NCBI GenBank assembly: GCA_964444795.1
Contig: CAYUIQ010000016.1
Span: 1 to 61,756 of the forward strand
DNA from: JABMRP01 sp964444795
GTDB taxonomy: Bacteria; Planctomycetota; Planctomycetia; Pirellulales; Thermoguttaceae
Length of the DNA: 61,756 nt
Reading direction: 5' to 3'
The translations under genes were made by a program, and so were the position numbers. Below, piece after piece: positions 19,001-26,455 of this stretch. How positions within the stretch are numbered: the first letter of the stretch is position 1; each line of letters opens with the position of its first letter. Below the pieces are notes generated by a model. That model saw only the letters and a list, made by a program, of their open reading frames with translations, made no database searches and was not told the origin of the DNA.

Positions 19001-20120
19001 TGCTCTGCCAGTTCTGCGGCAGTCCGAGTGCGGGACTGCCCGTGCTCCGCTTGACCAGCAACAGGCGGTCGAAATCCAACAGCGGATTGCTCAGTGCCAC
19101 GCGGCGCTGGAGACGAACACCGGCCAGATAGATACCGCAGAATCGCTCCCACTTTGCCCGTGTGTCGGCATCTTGCCGCAGGGCTTCCACTTCGGCCAGC
19201 AGCTTGCCGCATTGTTCGCGCTGGGATTGGAGGAACTCGGGGGCGACGCTTCCCATTGTGCGAAAGTCGTCGATCATCCGTACCGTGCGCTGCAACATCT
19301 CGCGCAATCGGGGTGGTGACAGATTCAGCGCCGCCTGGCGCACCGAACCGTCCGCAGCCGAAAGCGTGAGTTTCGCCACCCAGGGCGTTCGCAGGGATGT
19401 ATGGCCCATCGGCTGAGCATCCATCAGCAGTTCGTTGGTCGCCGAAGTGCCCGTGTAATCGTACTGATCGGCCTCGATCACCTTGACGTCGAGGCCTCCG
19501 TCTTCCGGGCTTTCACCCAGCGCGGCCAACAAGGGAATCTCCGGAATTCGGTGCCCGGGACTGACCGGTACCGCGAGCGGCTTCAGTTTCCGCCGCGGCG
19601 TCGCCCGATCCAATTTCCAGCCCTCGGGAAACGCTACCGGTGATTCCCATCGCAAGGCGCAGACGTGCGGCATGCACGGCCCCGGGCAGAGCAACTTGAT
19701 CGTGTGCTTTCCGGCGGTGATCTGCAGGCGGCACTGCTCCTCCCACCGGGCGGTACTCGTCTGCCAGCTTCCCGTGACCGACGCGAATCCGGTATGCACC
19801 TTCCGGCCGTCGAGATAAACCTCCATCGGTCGCGAACCGGCGGCCGCATAGAGCCCGACCAGCGTGTACTCGGCCGTGACCGGAAAGTCGATGTCGTACT
19901 CCGCCTGATTGGGCAGCGCACCGGCGTTCCAAGCGCACGCGTATTTGTCGGCGTACGACTGCCCGGGCAGACTGACGCGCACATTTCCCCGATCGAACCA
20001 ATCGGCGCGGATCGTCAAGCTCGCGGCCGGCGGTCCGGCGACGGCTGTAGAAGACGCGTCTTTCAGCCCGGCGACGGCTACCAGACCGATGGCCAAGAGG
20101 GTATGCTGAGCGGATGTCAT
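16095..20120 (-). CDS. HzsA-like diheme propeller protein fused to a SUMF1-type domain (paralogue 1)
   Basis: A 1341-residue protein. The ATG at 20120 is chosen because AGGAG lies 7 nt upstream and a signal peptide follows (residues 1-28); the open frame continues upstream but has no such support. Parts in order: a beta-sandwich of carbohydrate-binding type (about 35-160), a helical region (about 250-390), a propeller with LPDGGIVFSSTA and similar blades (about 400-700), two c-type heme motifs C819-VGC-H823 and C869-VGC-H873, then a SUMF1/FGE-like domain (about 1065-1335; ELVRIPAGEFVMGS, LPTEAQWEYACR, GNVAEW). The propeller plus heme region resembles the family related to the alpha subunit of hydrazine synthase, common in planctomycetes outside anammox. 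The SUMF1 part lacks the paired catalytic Cys of true formylglycine-generating enzymes (the region reads ARGGSWRDRPARASSAFRLAYRP). A paralogue is at 38849-42748. Location is expected to be periplasmic; substrate unknown. Confidence 0.82.
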   Translation of the reverse strand: MTSAQHTLLAIGLVAVAGLKDASSTAVAGPPAASLTIRADWFDRGNVRVSLPGQSYADKYACAWNAGALPNQAEYDIDFPVTAEYTLVGLYAAAGSRPMEVYLDGRKVHTGFASVTGSWQTSTARWEEQCRLQITAGKHTIKLLCPGPCMPHVCALRWESPVAFPEGWKLDRATPRRKLKPLAVPVSPGHRIPEIPLLAALGESPEDGGLDVKVIEADQYDYTGTSATNELLMDAQPMGHTSLRTPWVAKLTLSAADGSVRQAALNLSPPRLREMLQRTVRMIDDFRTMGSVAPEFLQSQREQCGKLLAEVEALRQDADTRAKWERFCGIYLAGVRLQRRVALSNPLLDFDRLLLVKRSTGSPALGLPQNWQSNCVLPVTGFDDEIAVLSPVYPKGELTTFYRPEDGHFVGDVDLHFDADRMLFSSIGEHNKWHVMEIGADGTGLRQVTPPLPDVHHYDACYLPDGGIVFSSTASMAAVPCVNGSTRVANFYRIDPDGTIRQLCFDQEHNWCPTMLPSGRVLYLRWQYTDTPHSHDRVLFSMNPDGTGQMEFYGSNSYWPNSLFYARPIPGRPSMFAGIVGGHHGVPRMGELVLFDAARGRRESAGAVQRIPGWGKPVESATEPRYESTLIVDNLVDASWPKFLHPYPLSEKYFLVACQPTAQSLWGIYLVDVFDNMVLLREEPGYALLEPLPFRPTPAPPVLPSKVDLSRQDAVVHLADIYAGGGLKGIPRGTVKKLRLFSYHYLYPGMGGPQGVVGMEGPWDIKRIVGTVPVAEDGSAVFRVPANTPLAVQPLDADGKALQLMRSWFTAMPGEVVSCVGCHESQNTSPPTVLGPGLQRPAAEIEPWYGPPRGFNFAREVQPVLDRYCVGCHDGQAEIKGQVVFDLRGREQITDYTSVYHFGAHDAGHFSTSYVALHRFVRRPGLESDSHMLMPMEFHADTTQLVQLLAKGHYNVRLDAEAWDRLITWIDLNAPYHGTWTEIAGAQRVSHLAGRRRELLKLYADLDSDPESEANAAPRAPIDPVMPDPAPLAEPQSIDCPGWPFDRAEAERRQQDLGPHQRSIELADGLTMELVRIPAGEFVMGSTDGHADQRPRTRVVIEKSFWMGRLEVTNGQFRAFNPAHDSRVESRFAMQFGVRGFYVNGPEQPVVRISWQQATAFCQWLSRTTGERFSLPTEAQWEYACRSGTDTPFYYGGLETDFSRAANLADATLSEFVCHPYKKHREPYASPSKYDDWIPKDDRFDDGGFLSEKGGAYAPNAWGLLDMHGNVAEWTRSAYRPYPYRANDGRNDPVGSENRVARGGSWRDRPARASSAFRLAYRPYQPVYNVGFRVVCEAAER

Positions 20121-20159
20121 GACGGTCTCCTGAACCTGACATGTGGGTGTCGCCCTTCC

Positions 20160-20189
20160 ATCATACGGTTTGGGGGGATGATCTGGCAA
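20160..20189 (-). promoter_or_regulatory. Sigma-70-like promoter for HzsA-like paralogue 1
   Basis: On the minus strand: TTGCCA, an 18-nt spacer, TATGAT (5 of 6 consensus positions in each box). The -10 is about 40 nt before the ATG at 20120. It is back to back with the plus-strand -10 at 20243-20248. Confidence 0.55.
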
Positions 20190-20242
20190 CCTGATTCCGC
20201 CCGACGGCGGATCGCCGAATGTCGCACGGCGGGGGTTTATGA

Positions 20243-20248
20243 TATAAT
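20243..20248 (+). promoter_or_regulatory. Perfect extended -10 promoter for the DUF1080 gene
   Basis: TGA-TATAAT: a perfect -10 hexamer with the TG of an extended -10, 78 nt before the ATG at 20326. No convincing -35 is seen 17-18 nt upstream. It lies in the 205-nt divergent region with the promoter of the minus-strand neighbour. Confidence 0.55.
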
Positions 20249-20325
20249 CGGCTTGCCGCATGACAAAGCGACGATACCCTCGCACCTGCCATCCCTTCCT
20301 TCCCACCCGCAAGAGTGACTCCCCC

Positions 20326-21528
20326 ATGAAAACACAAACGGCCACGTTCCCATGCGTTTTCATTGCCCTGCTAACATTCCTGCCGGCTTGGGGACAGGCG
20401 GAAACGAACGACCCGGCGCAACGGGCTCCGGCCGACGAAGAAGGCTTCAAGCCGCTGTGCAACGGGAAGGATCTCAGCGGTTGGGTGAAAGAAGGCAAGG
20501 CGGGCTTCGTGGTCCGAGACGGTATGATCGTGTGCAACGGTTCGGGCAACTGGCCGACCTGGCTGCGAAGCGAAGAGGTCTTCGAGAACTTCATCCTGCG
20601 GTTGGAGTACAAGACGTTCTACGGTGCCGAGTCCGGCGTCTTCTTCCATGCCCCGCTGCACGGCCGCGTGTCGGAAGTCGGCTTCGAGGTGCAGATCGGC
20701 GGATTCGGCCGCCTCGGGCGCTATTCGACCGGTGCGATCTCCGGCGCCGCGGCGCCCCTGGTGATGGCGGCCCGTCACTACGCCGACAAGGAATACGACG
20801 AGTTGGAAATCGCCATGAATTGGCCCCGCTTGAAAGTGAAACTCAACGGCCAATTGGTCCAGGATCTGGACTGCCGGGAACATGAGTTGCTGCGTCGGAA
20901 GCCGCGATTGGGCTACCTGGGATTTCAGGACCGCGGCAAGCCGGTCCATTTCCGCAACGTGCGCGTCAAGCGGCTGCCCGATCAGGTGCGCGACCAGTGG
21001 AAACCGATGCTCGACGGCAAGAGCCTCGACGGCTGGACCGTTTCGGAGAACTGTTCGGCCACTTGGAGGATCGACGACGAGGGGGCGCTGGTGTCGGAGA
21101 ACGGCCACGGCTACCTGATCTCCGACGAGCCGTTCCGAAACATCGAGTTCCAGACGTATATTCAGACGTCGCATCTGGCCAACGGCGGGATCTTCTTCGG
21201 CTGGGTGACGGGCAAAGGCCGCGGCTTCGAGGTGCAGATCGAGGACGTCCCGGATAGCAACGACCCGACGGGCAGTATCTACGGCCGCGTACGGGCCAAA
21301 GTGATGCCGCACCAACAGGGCGACTGGGTCCTGATGCAGGTCTTGCTGAACGAGAAACATTGCGCGGTGCGTGTCGACGGCGTGATCGTGGCCGAGAGCC
21401 ACGAGATGGGCAGCCGCCGGCTGGGGAATATCTCGCTGCAAATGCACCGCGGCGATTCCTTCATCCGCTGGAAGGAGATGCGCGTTCGCCGTCTCCCGTC
21501 GCCCGACGCCGAGACCGAGGCGAAGTAG
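20326..21528 (+). CDS. Secreted protein with two DUF1080 (3-keto-disaccharide hydrolase type) domains
   Basis: A 400-residue protein. The ATG at 20326 starts a clear signal peptide (MKTQTATFPCVFIALLTFLP); the frame is open further upstream but without a signal. Two concanavalin-like beta-sandwich domains are seen: residues about 38-232, opening FKPLCNGKDLSGW, and about 240-395, opening WKPMLDGKSLDGW. The FxxLFNGKDLxGW opening and the GxExQI strand (FEVQIGG and FEVQIED) mark the DUF1080 family, which in other bacteria includes 3-keto-disaccharide hydrolases and carbohydrate-binding proteins. The tandem arrangement suggests one domain may bind and the other act, which is inference. Divergent from the HzsA-like gene and convergent with the flavoprotein gene at 21606. 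Confidence 0.88.
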   Translation: MKTQTATFPCVFIALLTFLPAWGQAETNDPAQRAPADEEGFKPLCNGKDLSGWVKEGKAGFVVRDGMIVCNGSGNWPTWLRSEEVFENFILRLEYKTFYGAESGVFFHAPLHGRVSEVGFEVQIGGFGRLGRYSTGAISGAAAPLVMAARHYADKEYDELEIAMNWPRLKVKLNGQLVQDLDCREHELLRRKPRLGYLGFQDRGKPVHFRNVRVKRLPDQVRDQWKPMLDGKSLDGWTVSENCSATWRIDDEGALVSENGHGYLISDEPFRNIEFQTYIQTSHLANGGIFFGWVTGKGRGFEVQIEDVPDSNDPTGSIYGRVRAKVMPHQQGDWVLMQVLLNEKHCAVRVDGVIVAESHEMGSRRLGNISLQMHRGDSFIRWKEMRVRRLPSPDAETEAK

Positions 21529-21605
21529 ATAACGCCGCGCCGACCTCGTTGTGAGAGACGCGTTCATACCCCGCTGGGAACGTCGGGACCTTCGAGACGC
21601 ACGTC

Positions 21606-23000
21606 CTAGACGTGCTCGATTCCCGTGTGATTCGAGATTTCCGAGTTCGTGGTGCAAATATCGGAAACCGATAGCTTATGCACGTCGTCGTTGGCCGTGA
21701 GCCGCGCGAAGGTCTTCAGCTCCTCGATGGATACGCGAAGGTAGTTTTCCAAACGCTTTGCCGACTCTTCGATCTTCAGTCGCTGCCGCAGTTGGGGATC
21801 CTGCGAGGTGATACCCACCGGGCAGCGGCCGGTATTGCAGATTCGATACTGTTGGCAACCCGCGGCCATCAGGGCCGTGGTCGCCAGGGCGACGGCGTCG
21901 GCACCCAGGGCCAACGCCTTGGCGAAGTCGGACGAGACTCGCAGACCGCCGGTGATTACCAAGGATACGTTCTCGGTGTTCTGTTCGGTCAGAAACTTTC
22001 GCGCCCGAGCAAGGGCGAAGATTGTCGGGATCGAGGTAGCGTCTTTGACGGCCTTCGGAGCCGCGCCCGTGGCGCCCGCCCTACCGTCCAACGTGATGAA
22101 GTCCGGCCCGGCAAAGAGAGCGCACTCCAGGTCGGCTTCGATGTTCCCGGCGGCGATCTTGACCCCGATGGGCTTCCCATCGGACCGCTGGCGAAGCCAA
22201 TCCACCTTGCGCTTCAAGTCCTCCCGAGTGCGAATATCCTCGAATCGGGCCGGGCTGAGGATGTCGGCCCCCTCGTTGCGACCCCGTACTTGGGCAATGT
22301 CGCGGGTCACCTTCACCCCCGGAAGGTGGCCACCCATGCCCGGTTTGGCCGATTGGCCGATTTTGATCTCGATGGCGTCGACGCGGGCAAGGTTCTCGTC
22401 GGTCATGCTGTACTGGTTGGGTACATATTCGAAGATGTACTTATGCGCCGCTCGAAATTCGTCCTCCAGAATTCCGCCTTCACCCGAGCAGATCGCCGTC
22501 CCGACCGCCGCGCTTCCGGTGGCCAACGCGATCTTGATTTCCCGCGATAGGGCACCAAACGACATGTGGCTCACGTAGATCGGCGCGTCGATCACCAGCG
22601 GATGCCGAGCCGCCGGGCCAATGACCGTTTCGGTACGAACCGGCTCTTCCTCATTCAACGGACATCTCGCGAGTTGGGCCCCCTTGAACAAGAGATCGTC
22701 CCACGAAAAGGTCTTCTTCCTCGTCCGCATCGGCTCGATGATCGACTGGCCGGTCTTGGCCATCTTGTGAATGTCGGCCATCTGCTGTTCCAAGTCGTCG
22801 GCCGGCCTGCTCCACGCGGCCAGATAGTCTCCTTCATCCTCACCGGCGACATCCGGGGGCGTCGGCGGAGTTTCTTCGCGCGCTTCTCCCGGCGGTTTAG
22901 GACGCGCCGTGGAACCGCGCAAGTAATACATCAGGATCGTGGCGCCCACGCCCACGCCGATGAACAGAACACCGAGCACGGCATTGGTGAGCGGGTTCAT
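21606..23000 (-). CDS. Membrane-anchored FMN/3Fe-4S glutamate-synthase-like flavoprotein
   Basis: A 464-residue protein. Residues about 5-27 form one membrane helix, followed by Arg and Lys, so the soluble domain should be cytoplasmic. The rest is the FMN-binding barrel of the glutamate synthase family: PIYVSHMSFGALS, EIKIGQSAKPGMGG, PIGVKIAAGNIEAD, FITLDGRAGATGAAP, GGLRVSSDFAKALALGADAV. A 3Fe-4S Cys set is present: C382, C388, C393 (CQQYRICNTGRC). No glutaminase domain is present, as in stand-alone archaeal-type GltS and N-methylglutamate synthase subunits. Its substrate is therefore open. It is the last gene of a six-gene minus-strand cluster, 32 nt after the Rieske-TPP gene, and its membrane anchor is almost the same as in that protein (23 of 30 residues). 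Confidence 0.9.
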   Translation of the reverse strand: MNPLTNAVLGVLFIGVGVGATILMYYLRGSTARPKPPGEAREETPPTPPDVAGEDEGDYLAAWSRPADDLEQQMADIHKMAKTGQSIIEPMRTRKKTFSWDDLLFKGAQLARCPLNEEEPVRTETVIGPAARHPLVIDAPIYVSHMSFGALSREIKIALATGSAAVGTAICSGEGGILEDEFRAAHKYIFEYVPNQYSMTDENLARVDAIEIKIGQSAKPGMGGHLPGVKVTRDIAQVRGRNEGADILSPARFEDIRTREDLKRKVDWLRQRSDGKPIGVKIAAGNIEADLECALFAGPDFITLDGRAGATGAAPKAVKDATSIPTIFALARARKFLTEQNTENVSLVITGGLRVSSDFAKALALGADAVALATTALMAAGCQQYRICNTGRCPVGITSQDPQLRQRLKIEESAKRLENYLRVSIEELKTFARLTANDDVHKLSVSDICTTNSEISNHTGIEHV

Positions 23001-23032
23001 GGCCTAACCTTTCGTTACTCTCTCGACATCCT

Positions 23033-25258
23033 CTACGTCAACTCGACATCCGACATGATTTCGACCAACGCCGGTCCCTCGTGGGCAATGGCCTCGGCGA
23101 TGACCTGGTCCAGCTTATCGGCTTCGGTCACCCGCACGCCATGCCCTCCGCAAAGTCTCGCATACTCGGCAAAATCCGGGTTCACGAGCGAGGTCTGCCA
23201 GACCGGCCATTGGCCCATCTGCTGTTCCAGGGAAATCTTGCCCAACTCGTTGTTGTTCAGCAGGATGTGCGTGATATTCATGCCGTATTTGACGGCCGTG
23301 GTGAACTCTCCCATGTACTGCCCAAAACCACCGTCTCCGCTGACCGCAAGAATGGGCCGATCGGGGGCGGCGGCCCAGGCTCCCATGGCGGCCGGAAGGC
23401 CGAAACCGATCGAACCCAAATAGCCGGACATCAACACCGCCTGCTCCCGACACTCGAAGTAGCGGCCAAAGGAATAGGCGTTGTTGCCGACGTCCACCGC
23501 GATCACCGCGTCGGACGGTGTTTGGCGAGTCAATGCGGCGAAGATGGCCGCCGAACTCAGGCCCTGTCCACGGTCGCGGGCCGCCCGCTTCTCTTTCTCC
23601 GCGCGCCACGCCAACCATCGCTGGGCCAACTCGTCGCGGATGTCGACGCTCGGCGCATGCCCCGCCATTTCCCGGCACAGGATCTCGACCGTGACACCAA
23701 TTTCTCCCCAAACCGGCACCGTGACCGGGTGGAATTTACCGAGCGCCAGCCGATCGAAATCGACCTGGATGATCGGCTTGCTGCGGTCGATCCCCGTGTG
23801 ATTGGCGAACGAAGCGCCGAACACGATCAACAAATCCGCCTGACTCATCAGTCCGCTGGCAATCGCCGTTCCGCTACGTCCCAGCACACCGGCGGCCAGT
23901 GGATGATCGTCCGGAATCTGTCCCTTGCCCTTGAACGTGGTCAGCACCGGCGCACCCAATTTATCGGCCAGAGCCACCACGCCGGCCATCGACTCACGCG
24001 CGCCATGGCCCACGATGATCGTGGGGCGGTTGGCCCGGGCGATCAACTCCACGGCCCGCTCGACAGCCCGCGGAGGCGGCGCGACGCCCACCTCCGCCAG
24101 TCGACCTTCCGGTCCGGAAGCCTCGTCCATCGGCGCGCGGAGTGCCTGAACCTCGTCGGGGAAGATCAGGTGGGCGACCCCGCGTTGGACGACGGCATGT
24201 TTCAGCGCCAGCGTCATCAGTTCCGCGTGGTTGCTGGTGGAAAGCACGGTCTGACTCCAGGCGGCCACTGCCTTAAACGCCGAAGCCTGGTCGATCTCCT
24301 GAAAAGCGCCGGGGCCGAGTACCTGCGTGTTGACCTGACCGGTCAAGGCCAGTACGGGCGCTCGATCCACGTTGGCGTCCCACAGGCCGGTCAGTAGATT
24401 GGTGGCGCCGGGGCCCGCGATGGTGAGACATGCCGCCGGCTTACCGCTCAGCTTGGCGTAGGCCGAGCAGGCGAAAGAAGCCGCACCCTCGTGACGTATT
24501 CCAATGAAGGTCAGATTGCCCTTGGCCTCCTGCTTGCGAACCGCCTCCGCCAAGCCCAGGTTTGAGTGTCCCACCATGCCGAACACATGTCGCACACCCC
24601 AGTTGACCATCGTCTCGACCATCACGTCGCTAACGCTGGGCGCGGTCTCGACAATTTCCTCGACCGCCACGTGGACCCCGTCGTCCCGAATATCTACGTC
24701 AAAAGCCGCGACTCCCTCGTGATGCGAATCCGATGGCTCGCCGGTTCGCGGATCGAAGCCCCAGCCATGCCACGGGCAGCGCAATATCCCGTCCTCCAAT
24801 GCACCCTCGGACAACGGACCACCCTGATGTGGGCATAGCCCGTCGACGGCGCCGTATTGCCCATCCAACCGGGTCAGCGCAATCGTCCGTGGACCGGCTT
24901 CCGCTGCGTGGACGCTGTTCTCGGAGACCTCGTCGGAGTCGGCCACCTTGTACCATTTCGTTTCGGTCGCGAGCGCTTCTCCGGTTGGCGCTTTGCCGGC
25001 CTGCTCATCGGTACCTCGAAGTGCCGGTTGCCGCGCGACGGTCTCAATCGATTTGGCCGAACCGACACGGGAAGGCTTCACGGGGGCGACCGCCGGCTCG
25101 CTTGGAGTTCGGGCGCGGCTTGTTGGTTTGGTTTTCGTTCGGGGCGGCTTATCCGGTTTGCTCGGGGAACGGCCACGCAAATAATACATCACCACGGTCG
25201 CACCCACCCCCACGGCGAGGAAGAGAACGCCAAGCAGAGCATTAGTCAGAGGGTCCAT
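23033..25258 (-). CDS. Membrane-anchored Rieske-TPP enzyme fusion (PoxB-like)
   Basis: A 741-residue protein. The ATG at 25258 is preferred to a TTG at 25261; GGAG lies 8-9 nt upstream inside the end of the previous gene. Parts in order: a membrane helix (about 5-27); a Pro/Lys/Arg-rich linker (30-100); a Rieske [2Fe-2S] domain with C142-P-H144 and C161-P-W-H164; and a full TPP-dependent enzyme (about 208-741). The TPP part has the activating Glu257 in IRHEGAA, GDGG at 641-644 and NNNELG at 668-673, closest in look to pyruvate oxidase and acetolactate synthase. A Rieske domain fused to this enzyme class is unusual; it could take electrons from the hydroxyethyl-TPP intermediate. Next to it are a rubredoxin-cytochrome (4-nt gap) and an FMN protein with the same anchor. 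Substrate unknown; pyruvate or another 2-oxoacid is the first guess. Confidence 0.9.
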   Translation of the reverse strand: MDPLTNALLGVLFLAVGVGATVVMYYLRGRSPSKPDKPPRTKTKPTSRARTPSEPAVAPVKPSRVGSAKSIETVARQPALRGTDEQAGKAPTGEALATETKWYKVADSDEVSENSVHAAEAGPRTIALTRLDGQYGAVDGLCPHQGGPLSEGALEDGILRCPWHGWGFDPRTGEPSDSHHEGVAAFDVDIRDDGVHVAVEEIVETAPSVSDVMVETMVNWGVRHVFGMVGHSNLGLAEAVRKQEAKGNLTFIGIRHEGAASFACSAYAKLSGKPAACLTIAGPGATNLLTGLWDANVDRAPVLALTGQVNTQVLGPGAFQEIDQASAFKAVAAWSQTVLSTSNHAELMTLALKHAVVQRGVAHLIFPDEVQALRAPMDEASGPEGRLAEVGVAPPPRAVERAVELIARANRPTIIVGHGARESMAGVVALADKLGAPVLTTFKGKGQIPDDHPLAAGVLGRSGTAIASGLMSQADLLIVFGASFANHTGIDRSKPIIQVDFDRLALGKFHPVTVPVWGEIGVTVEILCREMAGHAPSVDIRDELAQRWLAWRAEKEKRAARDRGQGLSSAAIFAALTRQTPSDAVIAVDVGNNAYSFGRYFECREQAVLMSGYLGSIGFGLPAAMGAWAAAPDRPILAVSGDGGFGQYMGEFTTAVKYGMNITHILLNNNELGKISLEQQMGQWPVWQTSLVNPDFAEYARLCGGHGVRVTEADKLDQVIAEAIAHEGPALVEIMSDVELT

Positions 25259-25262
25259 CAAA

Positions 25263-26336
25263 TCACTCCGGTGGCTTCGCGTAGGTCTCGGTCAAGTATC
25301 GGACGATCGTCGAAAGCTCCCTCTCGTTTGCCTCCAGTCCCTCATCCACCATCCTTGCCACCAGTTTTCGAGCCTCGTCTTCGGAACCGGGTGGAACCAT
25401 GGTAACCATTTTTGTCTTGTGGCACTGTGAGCATTTGGCCTCGAACAACGTCTCGGCCTGGGCCGCGTCGTAGGTGGCCGGCTGAACTTCTTTTCCGGCG
25501 ACGGCTTCGGCTGCCTGCATGGATCGGCTACGGCGTTCCTGTTCGTCCCGCAATTGCCGTGTCGAACGCTGTAAGTCGGGCGACAGCGCGATCAGGTACG
25601 CGGTGACCTGCCATTGACTATCTTCATCCAGGGGATCGGTCAGGGTCGTCCGTTCGGCCATGCGACGTACGGTTTGCCGCCAGTTTTGCGGGGTCCGCGG
25701 TTTGGCCAACACCGTGCGGAGGTCGTGACAGGCAATGCAATCCTGGCGGAGGATCCGCTGGCCGACACGAAGGGACTCCGTCGAGGAAAGCCGCTCGCTT
25801 GCCCCTTTTTCCGGCTCCAGCGGGCCCAGCAGCAGTCGCACCCGCTGGCGATTCTCCTCGGTGAACAGCCTCGCGGTGGCCATCGCTTCGCGAAAAGCCG
25901 CGGGCACGGAAATACCGATCAACACCACGCTACCGACGAGAATCGCGGTACCCAACATCGGAACCAGCCCATGGTCCAGCCGGAGAAAGAACCGCACGAC
26001 GGCGATCTTCAGCAGGAGTATCGTTCCGACGGCCATCCCCAGCGAAAGGTGAACCACGGTGCGCGCCGGGAACTCGATCTGATAGGTCCACAAACGGGGG
26101 ATCATCTGCACCAACAGTACGAGGTAGATCGCCAGAAAGACGTAGCCGAACACACGATGTGCCCTCGTGGCCCGATTCGGCGCGGCCGGCTCGACATCGG
26201 CTTCTAGAAGCTCGAAATTGGATTTCGACGCGCTGCAAATGGGGCACGTCCAAGTGTCCGGCAACGCGGCCCAAGCCGTGTCTTCACTACCCTCGTCGTA
26301 CGCATATCCGCAGACGGAACATTGGTAACGAGCCAT
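25263..26336 (-). CDS. Rubredoxin-3TM-diheme cytochrome c fusion
   Basis: A 357-residue protein without a signal peptide. Rubredoxin domain: C6-x2-C9 and C31-P-I-C34. Three membrane helices follow: about 62-83, 93-117 and 124-148. With the rubredoxin inside, three crossings place the C-terminal part in the periplasm, as needed for c-type heme attachment at C200-IA-C203-H204 and C302-SQ-C305-H306. His60, His96 and His122 lie at or near membrane borders in a pattern like that of b561-type proteins and could hold a heme b; this is inference. The protein would then be a transmembrane electron conduit between a cytoplasmic rubredoxin and periplasmic c hemes. Its gene runs directly into the Rieske-TPP gene, so a shared job is likely. 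AAGGGGAAG precedes the ATG. Confidence 0.9.
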   Translation of the reverse strand: MARYQCSVCGYAYDEGSEDTAWAALPDTWTCPICSASKSNFELLEADVEPAAPNRATRAHRVFGYVFLAIYLVLLVQMIPRLWTYQIEFPARTVVHLSLGMAVGTILLLKIAVVRFFLRLDHGLVPMLGTAILVGSVVLIGISVPAAFREAMATARLFTEENRQRVRLLLGPLEPEKGASERLSSTESLRVGQRILRQDCIACHDLRTVLAKPRTPQNWRQTVRRMAERTTLTDPLDEDSQWQVTAYLIALSPDLQRSTRQLRDEQERRSRSMQAAEAVAGKEVQPATYDAAQAETLFEAKCSQCHKTKMVTMVPPGSEDEARKLVARMVDEGLEANERELSTIVRYLTETYAKPPE

Positions 26337-26455
26337 TTCGGCTTCCCCTTCACATTGGTATTGTCAGTCCGTCACGACAGCCGACCGAAAGCTGCCGACT
26401 GGCCGGTTCTCGTGGTAACTAACGACAATTGGCCGGCCTCCGCACCCAAATGAAA

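Noticed and set aside
16095..20120. Formylglycine-generating enzyme activity for the sulfatase
   Set aside because: The SUMF1-like domain lacks the two catalytic cysteines, so it is not called as FGE.
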